Positions 42,717 to 52,432 of a stretch of DNA of 64,000 bases are shown here, piece by piece. Source of the DNA: Algoriphagus iocasae (lineage in GTDB: Bacteria > Bacteroidota > Bacteroidia > Cytophagales > Cyclobacteriaceae); contig NZ_JACIJO010000003.1 in NCBI RefSeq assembly GCF_014206875.1, forward strand, positions 1,258,660 to 1,322,659, read 5' to 3'. A program made the position numbers and the translations under genes. A model generated the notes under the pieces. That model was not told the origin of the DNA. It saw nothing but the letters and a program-made list of their open reading frames with translations, and did no database searches. How positions within the stretch are numbered: the stretch's first letter is position 1; every line of letters starts with the position of its first letter.

Positions 42717-43856
42717 TCATGGTTTGATCCACCAAAATTCTTGAGTTTGTAGATTTCCATTCAAATCAATGTATTCCCCAATTTTTGGTACAAAAACAGG
42801 CATCTGGATCTCCTCAGCTTTCTTAAAAACTCGCTCCACAGGATCTGTCCAGGAATGCATTGCTAAAGTAAATGCCGCCCAATGAATTGGCATCATCACC
42901 TTGGCCTGAATATCTTTTCCAGCCTGTGCCGTCTCTTCAGGCATCATATGAATTTCTTTCCATCGCTCATTGTATTGACCACATTCCATCATGGCAAAGT
43001 CAAAAGGACCATATTTTTCTCCGATTTCCTTAAAGTGAGGCCCGTAACCACCGTCACCACTGAAATAGATATTATCCGAACTTCCTTTGATCACCCAAGA
43101 TCCCCAAAGCGTTGAAAAGCGGTTATTCAAACCTCTTCCTGAGAAATGCTTAGAAGGAGTGAAAGCCAATTTTAATCCATTTACTTGTACTTCATCCCAC
43201 CAATCCATTTCATGAATCTTTGATCTATCTATTCCCCAAGCCTCCAAATGCGAACCAACACCAAATGGCACGTAGAATTCTTTGGTTTTCCCCATCAGCT
43301 TTTGCACCGATTCATAATCTAAATGATCGTAATGATCATGGGAGAAAATGATCATGTCAATCTGAGGTAATTCTTCAATTTGTATGGGTAATTCTTTACT
43401 GAAGCGCTTTTTCCCTAACATCGGATGGGGCGCTGGAACTTCACTTAGCATGGGGTCCAAGAGGATATTTTTACCGTCGATTTGCAGTAAAAATGCTGAA
43501 TGTCCAAACCAAATCAATCGGGTAGGTATGTTTGTTTTAGTCAGATCTATGGAATCAACTTTGACAATTGGGATTTCAAAATCAGGTACACGTGTTGGAT
43601 CTTTTTTAAAGAATTCCGGAAGCATTTTTATAGCTTTACCGACATCCATGTCCATGTTAGTTTCAATCAAATTATGAAACTCCCCATTGGAATAATGATC
43701 CAGTTTTTCGAAGGATTCCATTTGCTCCTCACTTGGATTTCCTCCAAACTGAGGACTGAAAGTGACAAACAGGAAACTAGCTAGAAATAGGATTAGGCTC
43801 AGGGATAATAAAACCAATAAGATCTTTCTTAGAATCTTCACAGAAGATTGAAGCAT
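42717..43856 (-). CDS. Membrane-anchored MBL-fold hydrolase, NAPE-PLD-like
   Basis: A 379-residue metallo-beta-lactamase-fold protein with an N-terminal membrane segment (about residues 10-31). Zinc-binding motif FSHDHYDHLD and YFSGDGGYG are intact, and the closing region is PIHWAAF. The nearest family is the UlaG/NAPE-PLD-like hydrolases. It shares long blocks with the 346-residue gene at 52.4 kb, which lacks the membrane anchor. The substrate is unknown. Confidence 0.82.
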   Translation of the reverse strand: MLQSSVKILRKILLVLLSLSLILFLASFLFVTFSPQFGGNPSEEQMESFEKLDHYSNGEFHNLIETNMDMDVGKAIKMLPEFFKKDPTRVPDFEIPIVKVDSIDLTKTNIPTRLIWFGHSAFLLQIDGKNILLDPMLSEVPAPHPMLGKKRFSKELPIQIEELPQIDMIIFSHDHYDHLDYESVQKLMGKTKEFYVPFGVGSHLEAWGIDRSKIHEMDWWDEVQVNGLKLAFTPSKHFSGRGLNNRFSTLWGSWVIKGSSDNIYFSGDGGYGPHFKEIGEKYGPFDFAMMECGQYNERWKEIHMMPEETAQAGKDIQAKVMMPIHWAAFTLAMHSWTDPVERVFKKAEEIQMPVFVPKIGEYIDLNGNLQTQEFWWIKP

Positions 43857-44065
43857 AGGTATGAGATGAGTGATTTTTAAAAATTACGCAAAAGGATAAA
43901 CTGAAAAATGAGCAAAAAGATGCCATTTAGATGAAAAAAGACAATTTTTTATCAAACAGGAAAGTTTGCATCTTGTTACCAACCTAATGAGCCTTTTCGA
44001 TTTTATACAAACGGCTTTTCTTAAGCCTTGATATTCTTTAAATTAACCATATAAAAACATAATCC

Positions 44066-44521
44066 ATGGCAACTTTAAATCTTAAAATTAACGGCAAGAC
44101 CCATACCGTTGACGTAGAAGAAGATACTCCATTACTTTGGGTTCTTCGTGATCATCTGGGACTTGTAGGAACTAAATACTCCTGTGGGATAGCCCAATGT
44201 GGAGCATGCACAGTTCATCTAAATGGAGAAGCAATTTTTTCCTGCAGTATGCCCGTTTCAAGTGTAGGTTCGGATGAAGTAACCACCATCGAAGGTCTTT
44301 CTGAAGAAGGAGACCACCCGGTTCAGCAAGCTTGGGAAGAGATTGACGTGGCCCAATGTGGCTATTGCCAAGCAGGACAGATTATGAACGCTGCCGCATT
44401 TCTAAAGAAAAATCCTTCACCAAGTATGGATGAAATTGAAAATGCGATGAACAGAAATCTGTGCCGATGCGGAACATATCATAAAATTCGGGAAGCTGTC
44501 GCAAAAGCTGCTAAAATCTAA
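44066..44521 (+). CDS. [2Fe-2S] subunit of a molybdenum hydroxylase (IorA-type)
   Basis: A 151-residue ferredoxin-like subunit. The plant-type cluster Cys motif is CGIAQCGACTVHLNGEAIFSC, given here as two runs: CGIAQCGACT and GEAIFSC. The second helical cluster has QCGYCQAGQ and NLCRCGTYHKI. It passes electrons from the molybdenum subunit encoded 5 bases downstream. No FAD subunit gene is nearby, so the final electron acceptor is probably a cytochrome, as in isoquinoline oxidoreductase or periplasmic aldehyde oxidases. Confidence 0.93.
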   Translation: MATLNLKINGKTHTVDVEEDTPLLWVLRDHLGLVGTKYSCGIAQCGACTVHLNGEAIFSCSMPVSSVGSDEVTTIEGLSEEGDHPVQQAWEEIDVAQCGYCQAGQIMNAAAFLKKNPSPSMDEIENAMNRNLCRCGTYHKIREAVAKAAKI

Positions 44522-44526
44522 AAATC

Positions 44527-46692
44527 ATGGCTACACTGACAAAGACTAATAGAAGGGATTTCCTAAAAATCGCCGGAACTACAGCAGGAGGTTTATTCAT
44601 CGGTTTTAACTGGCTCGGTTGTGACTCTCCAAAAATGGAAGTCCTTTCCGATGAGCAGGTACTTTCCCAGGCTAAAAATTTCAATGCTTATCTCAGCATT
44701 GCACCAAGTGGTGATATCGTCATCTATTCTCCTAACCCCGAATTGGGCCAGAATATCAAAACTTCTTTTCCTATGGTAGTTGCCGAGGAACTGGATGCAG
44801 ATTGGAAGAAAGTAAGAGTGCTCCAGGCAAATTTGGACACTGAAAAGTTTGACAGACAACTTACCGGTGGATCGGGAGCTATGCCTCATTCTTGGGAAAG
44901 ATTGAGAAAAGCCGGGGCTACAGCTAGGTATTTACTTGTTGCGGCTGCCGCAAATGAGTGGGCTGTGCCAGCGGAAGAAATCACTACCTCAGAAGGAATG
45001 ATTTTTCACAAAGGAAGTGGTAAAGAAGCCAGTTATGGTGATATGGCCATTGCAGCTTCAATGATCGAAGCTCCGGAAGATGTGGTTCTAAAGGATAAAA
45101 AGGATTTCAAAATCATAGGTACTCCTGTCAAAAATGTAGACAGCAGAGCGATTTATACCGGAAAACCACTTTACGGTCTGGATTTCTATAGAGAAGGCAT
45201 GATGCATGCTATGGTCCAGAGACCTCCTTTTGGAATGAAAATTAAATCTGTGGATGACACCGCTGCCAAAGCTGTTAATGGTGTTTCTCAAGTAGTGACT
45301 TTCGATAATAGCGTAGCGGTAATTGGAAATTCCACTTGGCCATTGATGAAAGCTAAAAAGCTTTTGAAAGTAGAATATGAGCCAGATGGCATGGTGGAAA
45401 GCACCAGTGACCATGATCGTATTTTCAGAGAAATGCTGGATTCTGGAAAAGCAGAAGAAAGAAGAAGAGATGGAAATGTGGACATGGCATTTAAAAATGC
45501 TGCTCAGGTAGTTACCGCTGAGTACCAATGTCCTTTCCTTTCACATTCACCTATGGAACCAATGAATTTCTTTGCCCATGTCAAAGAAAACTCAGCTGAA
45601 CTCATCGGACCAACTCAAACTCCAGACCGTGCAGCATCCTCAGCCGCAGAAATTCTAGGTATTCCTAAGGAAAATATTACCGTGGAAATCACCCGATTGG
45701 GAGGAGGATTTGGAAGAAGATTGCGAGCTGATTATGCGGATGAAGCAGTAAAAATCTCCAAATTAATCAATGCTCCTGTAAAGGTTACCTGGAGTCGAGA
45801 GGATGACCTAACTGGTGGAGCTTATCGCCCTGCCGTTAGATATCGATTTGAAGCAGCGCTCGATTCAGATGGAAATATGATCGGATATAAGCTGAAAGGT
45901 GCTGGAATTAACGCTGGCAATAGCACCAGACAGAACAATTTCCCTTCTGGAGCTGTAGACAACGTTTTGATTGAAAGTATAGATCATCAATCACCTATCA
46001 CTACAAATGCCTGGAGAGCTCCAATTACTAACTTCTTAGCCTATGCAGAGCAATCTTTCTTGGATGAAGTAGCTATGGCTGCAAAGAAAGACCCTGTGGA
46101 ATTCCGATTGGCTTTATTGGAAAAAGCAAAGGCAAATCCTGTAGGAGGGGAGCTTGGATATGATGCAGATCGAATGATTGGAGTAATCAAAACTGCAGCA
46201 GAAAAATCGAACTGGGGTAAAAATCCAAATGTAAGTCAAGGATTCTCAGTTTATTTCTCTCATAGAACCTATGTGGCACAAGTTGCTGATATTGAGATGG
46301 AAAACGGAGCTCCTGTTCTCAAGAAAATTACTGCAGCTACCGATTGTGGAATGGTCATCAATCCAACAGGAGCCAATCATCAAGTAAGAGGCGGTATTGT
46401 AGACGGAATGGGACATGCGATGTATGGAAACCTGACTTTTGAGAATGGTTTACCAACTCAAAAGAACTTTGACAAATATCGATTAATCCGAATGAAGGAA
46501 GTTCCCCAGATCGATGTGCATTATGTTGATAGTGGTTTTGATCCAACAGGATTGGGTGAGCCAGCTTTGCCACCAACAGGTGGGGCTGTCGCCAATGCTA
46601 TTTACAAAGCAACTGAACGAAGACTAAGAACTCAACCGTTTATTGAACAGAAGGAGTTCGAGGATCTGAATCTGGTAATCAAAAGATCCTAA
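44527..46692 (+). CDS. Molybdopterin-binding large subunit of an IorB-type dehydrogenase
   Basis: A 721-residue catalytic subunit of the xanthine-oxidase family. It begins with a Tat signal, NRRDFLKIAGTTAGGLF, so the assembled enzyme is exported with the small subunit. Recognisable regions are GGSGAMPHSW, RLGGGFGRR (molybdenum-cofactor loop) and GLGEPALPPTGGA, with the catalytic Glu in GEPA. Substrates of this class include aldehydes and N-heterocycles; which applies is not visible. Maturation genes lie 0.7-3.5 kb further on. Confidence 0.92.
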   Translation: MATLTKTNRRDFLKIAGTTAGGLFIGFNWLGCDSPKMEVLSDEQVLSQAKNFNAYLSIAPSGDIVIYSPNPELGQNIKTSFPMVVAEELDADWKKVRVLQANLDTEKFDRQLTGGSGAMPHSWERLRKAGATARYLLVAAAANEWAVPAEEITTSEGMIFHKGSGKEASYGDMAIAASMIEAPEDVVLKDKKDFKIIGTPVKNVDSRAIYTGKPLYGLDFYREGMMHAMVQRPPFGMKIKSVDDTAAKAVNGVSQVVTFDNSVAVIGNSTWPLMKAKKLLKVEYEPDGMVESTSDHDRIFREMLDSGKAEERRRDGNVDMAFKNAAQVVTAEYQCPFLSHSPMEPMNFFAHVKENSAELIGPTQTPDRAASSAAEILGIPKENITVEITRLGGGFGRRLRADYADEAVKISKLINAPVKVTWSREDDLTGGAYRPAVRYRFEAALDSDGNMIGYKLKGAGINAGNSTRQNNFPSGAVDNVLIESIDHQSPITTNAWRAPITNFLAYAEQSFLDEVAMAAKKDPVEFRLALLEKAKANPVGGELGYDADRMIGVIKTAAEKSNWGKNPNVSQGFSVYFSHRTYVAQVADIEMENGAPVLKKITAATDCGMVINPTGANHQVRGGIVDGMGHAMYGNLTFENGLPTQKNFDKYRLIRMKEVPQIDVHYVDSGFDPTGLGEPALPPTGGAVANAIYKATERRLRTQPFIEQKEFEDLNLVIKRS

Positions 46693-46757
46693 TGGATTTT
46701 TGATATAAGATGTATGCTATAAGATTTAGTATTTTAGAAATTAAGTCTTATCAATTT

Positions 46758-46797
46758 AAAAAGGCACTTTTCATTCATTTGAAATGTGCCTTTTTTT
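46758..46797. terminator. Terminator after the molybdenum hydroxylase genes
   Basis: AAAGGCAC ... GTGCCTTT forms the stem, with an inner TTTC/GAAA extension, and is followed by seven T. The left side is A-rich, so it may also serve the convergent hypothetical gene. Confidence 0.88.
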
Positions 46798-46840
46798 GAC
46801 TCAACGATCGCAAACTAGGTTTCAGTTTTTCAATTCAATC

Positions 46841-47194
46841 TCAGATATCATCAACTCCTCTTTCTGGCCAGTAAGGGCCAGTCAAGGTTAATTTATTTTG
46901 CTTTTCATCGATCAAAAAATCAACATCTATTTGATCTCTTTTCTGCTCATGAATTGCCAGACAAGCATTAAAATGAACCAAATCAAACTCAAGGGTTAGC
47001 TTTCCAGAATTATTGGAATTAAATATTGGTTTATCTTTCAGAATCACTTTTTCAGCTACTGCACCTTCTTTTTTGAAATAAAATGAAAGGAAAATCCCTA
47101 AATCTTTCTCCTCCTTCTTTAATGTGGATTCTATGGAATTTGAAAAATCACTTGTATTTGGTTCACTTAATTGAAAAGCCCAAGATTCTTGCAT
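46841..47194 (-). CDS. Hypothetical protein
   Basis: A 117-residue soluble protein, beta-rich, with hydrophilic and charged composition. It has no signal peptide or membrane segment and no motif I recognise. The ending, TLTGPYWPERGVDD, is unusual. It lies between the molybdenum hydroxylase and the cysteine desulfurase but on the opposite strand, so a role in maturation of that enzyme is not indicated. Confidence 0.55.
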   Translation of the reverse strand: MQESWAFQLSEPNTSDFSNSIESTLKKEEKDLGIFLSFYFKKEGAVAEKVILKDKPIFNSNNSGKLTLEFDLVHFNACLAIHEQKRDQIDVDFLIDEKQNKLTLTGPYWPERGVDDI

Positions 47195-47358
47195 AAGATT
47201 ATGTTTAAATTCCTCTTAAGGAAAAGGGAAGTTAGTAGGAAATTAGTTCCTCGTAAATAAAGACTTTTATACTTCAACTGAAACCTCTAATTTGATTTCT
47301 CTTGTCGAATAATAGAAATTTCGATAGTAGATGATCCTAGTAAAACTCAAATAATCAG

Positions 47359-48504
47359 ATGAATTATCCCATCTATTTAGATTACAATGCCACAACGCCT
47401 TGCGCAGCGGAAGTTGTACAGGAAATGCTTCCCTATTTTTCTGAGCATTTTGGAAATGCTGCTAGCAAAAGTCATCCTTATGGCTGGGTTGCGGAAGACG
47501 CAGTAGCAATCGCTAGAGAGAAAGTGGCAAACTTAATGGGAGCCAAATCAAAGGAAATCATCTTCACTTCAGGAGCTACAGAGGCTATAAATCTGGCCAT
47601 CAAGGGGATATTTGAAATTTATCAAGGCGAAAAGCAGCATTATATCACTTGTCAGACAGAACATAAAGCTGTTTTGGATTGCTTTGCCGAATTAGAAAAG
47701 AGAGGGGCTGTCGTTACCTATTTGTCTGTAGAGAAAGATGGAAGTTTGGATTTAGAACTTCTCAAAAAATCCATTCAGCCAGAGACCAAAATGATTGCCC
47801 TAATGTGGGCAAATAACGAAACTGGAATAATTCATCCAATTGAAGAGATTGCAAAAATCGCAGATGATAATGGCCTGATTTTCTTCACAGATGCTGTTCA
47901 GGCCGCTGGAAAAATTCCAATTTCAGTTTCAGGTATTCATCTTATGGCTATTTCAGCCCATAAATTTTACGGTCCAAAGGGAGTAGGGGCACTATATATC
48001 AGGCATAATCATAACCTCCCGAAACCAATTGCTCAAATTGACGGTGGCGGTCACGAAAAAGGGTTCAGATCAGGAACTTTGAATGTTCCTGGAATTGTGG
48101 GAATGGGAAAAGCCGCTGAATTAAAACAGGCAGAAATGGAGACTGAGATTTCCAGATTGTCTTTGCTACGAAATCAACTGGAAGAAAGCCTTTTACAAAT
48201 TCCGGGTACAATTTTGAATGGAAGTCAAATAAACAGATTGCCCCATGTGTGCAATCTATCATTTGAAGGTGTAGAAGGAGAGGAACTTCTCAGAAAAGTC
48301 TGCCAAAAGGTCGCTGTAAGTTCCGGTTCCGCCTGCACCAGTATTTCTCCAAAACCTTCCCATGTCCTTCAAGCAATGGGAATGGAATCAGATTTGGGTA
48401 GAGCCTCCATTCGATTCAGCTTAGGAAAAGGAACTTCGGAACAGGATATTTTAGATACAGTGGATTGGGTAAAGAAAGTAGTCCAGGCTCTAAGAGGAGA
48501 CTAG
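47359..48504 (+). CDS. Cysteine desulfurase (IscS/NifS family)
   Basis: A 381-residue PLP enzyme that removes sulfur from cysteine as a persulfide. The PLP lysine is in ISAHKFYGPKGVG, and the active-site loop SSGSACTS carries the catalytic Cys326. The flanking genes encode a molybdenum hydroxylase and the XdhC/MobA-like maturation pair, not iron-sulfur scaffold genes. In Rhodobacter a NifS-type enzyme sulfurates the xanthine dehydrogenase cofactor held by XdhC, so a dedicated role here is a good inference. Confidence 0.93.
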   Translation: MNYPIYLDYNATTPCAAEVVQEMLPYFSEHFGNAASKSHPYGWVAEDAVAIAREKVANLMGAKSKEIIFTSGATEAINLAIKGIFEIYQGEKQHYITCQTEHKAVLDCFAELEKRGAVVTYLSVEKDGSLDLELLKKSIQPETKMIALMWANNETGIIHPIEEIAKIADDNGLIFFTDAVQAAGKIPISVSGIHLMAISAHKFYGPKGVGALYIRHNHNLPKPIAQIDGGGHEKGFRSGTLNVPGIVGMGKAAELKQAEMETEISRLSLLRNQLEESLLQIPGTILNGSQINRLPHVCNLSFEGVEGEELLRKVCQKVAVSSGSACTSISPKPSHVLQAMGMESDLGRASIRFSLGKGTSEQDILDTVDWVKKVVQALRGD

Positions 48505-48529
48505 TCAATTGTGTCTAAAAAGATTGGTT

Positions 48530-49120
48530 TTAAAGGTTTAAATCCCTTAAATCGGCTTCGGTATCCACATCAGTTTTCCCTTTTGGGAAAGCCACCAATT
48601 CCAAGTCATCTTCATTTGCCGAGGCAATTTTTTTACCGCCTTCATCACCCGTCAAGGCTTCCAGTTCAGCAAAATATTTCTTCGTAAATAAAATCGGCAC
48701 CCCAAAGGTTTTGGAGTATTTACAGGCTACTATTCCCTTTCCAGACTTTTGCTGAGCTGCTATCAACTTATTTAGGATTTTGGCATCCACAAAAGGCTGA
48801 TCACATAGCATGATAATCACTTGATCTACAGGATTGATTTTTTGAAGATATTCTAGCCCTTTTACCAACGTCGAAGCCATTCCTTTTTCCCAATTTGGAT
48901 TTGGAATATTTGGAATACTGGCACCTGAAAAAGTCTTTTTTATTTCGTCTTTAAAAGCTCCTAAAACCAATACCCTTTTATCCACATTGGCTCCATTTGC
49001 TGCATCAATTGCCCATTGAAGCAAGGTTTTGTCTTGAAATCTGGCGATTTGTTTTGGATATCCTAATCTGGATGATTCTCCGGCTGCTAATATGATAATC
49101 CCTGTTTTTGGACTGTTCAT
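48530..49120 (-). CDS. MobA/MocA-like nucleotidyltransferase
   Basis: A 196-residue nucleotidyltransferase. The N-terminal LAAGESSRLGYPKQ holds the nucleotide-binding loop, with MLCDQPFVD further on and a final Asp pair in KTDVDTEADL. This matches MocA-type CTP:molybdopterin cytidylyltransferases that make the cytosine dinucleotide cofactor used by many xanthine-oxidase family enzymes. Overlapped by 4 bases with xdhC. Cytidylyl rather than guanylyl transfer is inferred from the partner genes. Confidence 0.85.
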   Translation of the reverse strand: MNSPKTGIIILAAGESSRLGYPKQIARFQDKTLLQWAIDAANGANVDKRVLVLGAFKDEIKKTFSGASIPNIPNPNWEKGMASTLVKGLEYLQKINPVDQVIIMLCDQPFVDAKILNKLIAAQQKSGKGIVACKYSKTFGVPILFTKKYFAELEALTGDEGGKKIASANEDDLELVAFPKGKTDVDTEADLRDLNL

Positions 49121-50235
49121 GCTATTTCTTCATGTATTGGACCTTCTTTGTCTTTTAAGAAGTTTCCTGATTTTCCTGCCAAAACCGCTTTGATTTCAGC
49201 TAATACCGATAAAGCTATTTCTTCAGAGCCTTCCGCTCCGATATCCAAACCCATCGGGGAGTAAAGGTTATCCTTTTTCACGGATTTTCCTTGATTTTCC
49301 AATCGCTGAATCATCTTCTCAGATTTCTTTTTTGGTCCCAAGATTCCAATATAGGGAAGAGGGGAATTGATAAGCTGCCGTAATACCACACATTCGTATT
49401 CGAAATTGTGGGTCATCAACAAAGCCACAGTTTGATCATCCATTGGCAATTTATTTACCACTTCATCTGCTGTTCCCACGATTATTTCTTTCGCTTTTGG
49501 AAAACGTCCAGTTGTCGCATGATTAGCTCTACCATCAATCACAATCACTTCAAATCCTAGAATTTCCGCTAGTTGAACAATAGGAATTGTATCATTCCCT
49601 GCACCAAATAACAAGAGCCGAGTAGCAGGTTTGATTTTTTCATAAAACACCTGTATAGAATCGAATTCAGGATAAGATTTTATCAAACTACTCTTTTGAT
49701 TTGTATCCTTTACTTGATCAGAAATAGCCTGAAAAAATGTGAACTCTAATTTATCCGAATGTCCTTCAAGAGCTCCATTTTTTGATAATAGTATTGTTCC
49801 AATTTGCTCAGATCTGGAATTTTTAATTGAAAAAACAGTGACTAAAGTGCACACGTCTCTATCTGAAAGAGCCCTCTTTAAAAGACAAACAGAATTCATA
49901 GAGTCTTGATAATCAATCGGCTCTATCAAAACATGAATAATCCCATTGCAACCTAAACCAACTCCAAATTTCTGATCATCCTCATCGGTAGTATCATAGG
50001 TTACCAACATAGATTTCTGTTGGAAAATCACAGATTGAGCTTTTCTCAAAGCATCTCCTTCAAGACAGCCACCACTGATCGCTCCGGTTAAATCCCCATC
50101 TTCCGACACCAACATCCTTGCACCAGGTCTTCTGTAGGCTGATCCATCCACATGAACGACTGTTGCCAATGCAATTGGCTTGTTTTCATTTTTATAAAGT
50201 TCATACGCTTGGATAATGGCCTGAAATTCTTTCAT
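49117..50235 (-). CDS. xdhC: XdhC/CoxI family molybdenum-hydroxylase maturation protein
   Basis: A 372-residue protein with an N-terminal XdhC/CoxI domain (ALATVVHVDGSAYRRPGARM, residues about 22-41) and a C-terminal Rossmann domain (LLFGAGNDTIPIVQLA). Known XdhC binds molybdenum cofactor, promotes its sulfuration and inserts it into the apoenzyme. The 4-base overlap with the MobA-like gene and proximity to the desulfurase and the structural subunits give a complete local maturation set. Confidence 0.9.
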   Translation of the reverse strand: MKEFQAIIQAYELYKNENKPIALATVVHVDGSAYRRPGARMLVSEDGDLTGAISGGCLEGDALRKAQSVIFQQKSMLVTYDTTDEDDQKFGVGLGCNGIIHVLIEPIDYQDSMNSVCLLKRALSDRDVCTLVTVFSIKNSRSEQIGTILLSKNGALEGHSDKLEFTFFQAISDQVKDTNQKSSLIKSYPEFDSIQVFYEKIKPATRLLLFGAGNDTIPIVQLAEILGFEVIVIDGRANHATTGRFPKAKEIIVGTADEVVNKLPMDDQTVALLMTHNFEYECVVLRQLINSPLPYIGILGPKKKSEKMIQRLENQGKSVKKDNLYSPMGLDIGAEGSEEIALSVLAEIKAVLAGKSGNFLKDKEGPIHEEIA

Positions 50236-50412
50236 CAGTTGGGCTCTAGTTTGGGTTTAAGATAAGCTTGCTTACTATCAATTTCAATGATTAAAGCTCC
50301 AAATCAGTAAATCGTTTGAATTTTGCATGAAATTATTTGAAAAACTTCTTTTACTGATTTTTGGAAAAGGTTTTTTTAAAAATGCTAATTTCCAAATTGA
50401 TCTAACTTACCT

Positions 50413-51933
50413 ATGAAATCAATCTGTTTTTATTTCATCCTGTTTTTTTGCTTTACCAGCCAGTTTAGCTTTGCGCAGCTCAGCAAAGAAGAAATCATTT
50501 TGGAATCTAATAAGGAACTAAGGACATCGCTTCAAACCTTCAGAGAATATCTCAGTATCCCCAATAATGGAAAAACTCCTGCTGATATTCAGGCAAATCT
50601 TGAATGGTGTAAGGATGCTTTTGAAAGCCGAGGGTTTAAAACAAAAGTATTGAAATCAGGATCTATTCCACATCTATTTTCCGAAGGTAAATCTGACCCA
50701 AAAAAGAAAACCATTTTGGTGTATATGCAGATTGATGGGCAACCTGTAGATTCTTCAGCATGGGATCAGGAGAGTCCTTATATACCAGCTTTGAAAATGA
50801 AAGTAGGGGATGGTTGGGAAGAGATCAATTGGAATTTTCTAGAAGGACCTATTGACCCAGAATGGAAAATCTTCGCAAGATCAGCTTCTGATTCCAAAGG
50901 TCCGGGGATGGCTTTTCTTACTGCATTGGATATTCTAGATAAAACTGGGAATGAACCCTCGGTCAACCTGAAGTTTATCTTGGATTTTCAGGAGGAAATG
51001 AGTTCACCGGAACTGGCAGATGTGGTTGCTGAAAACAAAAAATTATTTGAATCCGATGGGATATTGATCATGGATGGTACCCGCCATATTTCCAATTTAC
51101 CTAACCTAACTTACGGAGCACGAGGTATTGCTACCGCTACCATCAAGGTTTTCGGTGCTAAAAATGATCTGCATTCCGGGCAATATGGAAATTTTGCACC
51201 AAACCCTGTTTTCGCTCTTTCCAGACTTTTGGCAGCTATTAAAGATGAAAATGGAAAAGTTTTGATTCCTGATTTTTATGCCGGAATCGAATTTACCGAT
51301 GCTGAAATCAAAGCGATGAATGAAGTTCCGGAAGATTTGGAAACTATAGAAAATGAATTGGGTTTTGCAGAATCAGAAAAAGTCGGAAACTCACTTCAGG
51401 AGGCCTTACAATTTCCATCATTGAATGTTAGGGGGATCCGTGCAGGTTGGGTAGGAGAGGAAGTTCGAACGCTGATACCATCCGAAGCAATTGCTGAAAT
51501 TGATATGAGACTAGTAAAAGAAACACCAGCAGAAAGACAAATCAATCTGCTTCGTCAATTTGTGATAGATCATGGATATCATTTAGTGGACGGCGAACCT
51601 ACTGATGAAGAGAGGAAAACATATCCAAAACTTGCTTCCTTCGATTTTAGACTGGGTTCAGATCCTTTCAGGGCTGAAATGGACTCACCATTTTCCAATT
51701 GGTTAAAAGATGGAATGTCTTACGTTTTCGGAACGAATTATATCAATACCCGAACTACCGGCGGATCACAACCCATGGCTCCATTTATCAATATTTTGGG
51801 GGTTCCAGCTGTTTCAGTTCGAATTCCTAATCCTGATAATAGCATTCATGCACCCAATGAAAATATAAGAATTGGAAATTATCTGGAGGGAATTCAAACT
51901 TGTTTGGCGCTATTGAGTATTCCTTTTAACTAA
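50413..51933 (+). CDS. Secreted M20 family metallopeptidase
   Basis: A 506-residue exported zinc peptidase with a signal peptide (about residues 1-22, ending FSFAQ). Ligands appear in VYMQIDGQPVD, RSASDSKGP (Asp), LDFQEEMSSPE (Glu pair), LIMDGT and the C-terminal IHAPNENI. In the first motif the common His is replaced (MQIDGQ instead of HxD), so zinc binding may be partly altered. It is likely a dipeptidase or aminoacylase of the M20 group. It may be cotranscribed with the hypothetical gene 12 bases downstream. Confidence 0.85.
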   Translation: MKSICFYFILFFCFTSQFSFAQLSKEEIILESNKELRTSLQTFREYLSIPNNGKTPADIQANLEWCKDAFESRGFKTKVLKSGSIPHLFSEGKSDPKKKTILVYMQIDGQPVDSSAWDQESPYIPALKMKVGDGWEEINWNFLEGPIDPEWKIFARSASDSKGPGMAFLTALDILDKTGNEPSVNLKFILDFQEEMSSPELADVVAENKKLFESDGILIMDGTRHISNLPNLTYGARGIATATIKVFGAKNDLHSGQYGNFAPNPVFALSRLLAAIKDENGKVLIPDFYAGIEFTDAEIKAMNEVPEDLETIENELGFAESEKVGNSLQEALQFPSLNVRGIRAGWVGEEVRTLIPSEAIAEIDMRLVKETPAERQINLLRQFVIDHGYHLVDGEPTDEERKTYPKLASFDFRLGSDPFRAEMDSPFSNWLKDGMSYVFGTNYINTRTTGGSQPMAPFINILGVPAVSVRIPNPDNSIHAPNENIRIGNYLEGIQTCLALLSIPFN

Positions 51934-51945
51934 AAGAACATAAAA

Positions 51946-52419
51946 ATGCAGATTCCCAGCTTAGCGGAAATCAAAAAAGAATTAAGTTATCTGAACGAGA
52001 AGGAGCTTAGAGATTATATAATTGATCTCAGTAAGTTCAGCAGGGATAATAAAGCTTATCTTTTTTTCAAATTATATGGAAGAGACCAGCCATATCTGTA
52101 CGTTCAGATGGTTCAGGAAGATTTGGAAATGGAATTTCAAAATGCAAGAGGCGATCATTCCTACTATGCAAAGAAATCGGCTCAAAAGATTCGTAGAAAA
52201 ATGAATAAGCTTTTGAAGCTCAGTAAAGAGAAAACAGATCAGATTGAGGTGCTTTTATTTTTCTGCGAAAAGATAAAAGAGTACGGGTTTTTGAAACATG
52301 GAAATCAGGTGATCGATAATCTCTATAAAACCCAGGTTGCCAAAGCCGAAAAAATCATTTCTGGTTTACATGAAGACTTGCAGTTTGATTATGAAGGAAG
52401 AATAGAGGACTTGGCATAA
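51946..52419 (+). CDS. Hypothetical alpha-helical protein
   Basis: A 157-residue, highly charged, mostly helical protein with no signal peptide. Basic patches such as KSAQKIRRKMNKLLKLSKEK and an acidic tail suggest an intracellular, perhaps nucleic-acid- or ribosome-associated protein, but no family is recognised. It begins 12 bases after the M20 peptidase stop and ends inside a bidirectional terminator. Confidence 0.6.
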   Translation: MQIPSLAEIKKELSYLNEKELRDYIIDLSKFSRDNKAYLFFKLYGRDQPYLYVQMVQEDLEMEFQNARGDHSYYAKKSAQKIRRKMNKLLKLSKEKTDQIEVLLFFCEKIKEYGFLKHGNQVIDNLYKTQVAKAEKIISGLHEDLQFDYEGRIEDLA

Positions 52420-52432
52420 AAAATCCTCTATT
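52401..52432. terminator. Bidirectional terminator at convergent genes
   Basis: A 9-bp perfect inverted repeat, AATAGAGGA/TCCTCTATT, with a 14-base loop lies over the end of the hypothetical gene and meets the stop of the MBL-fold gene on the other strand. Confidence 0.65.
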
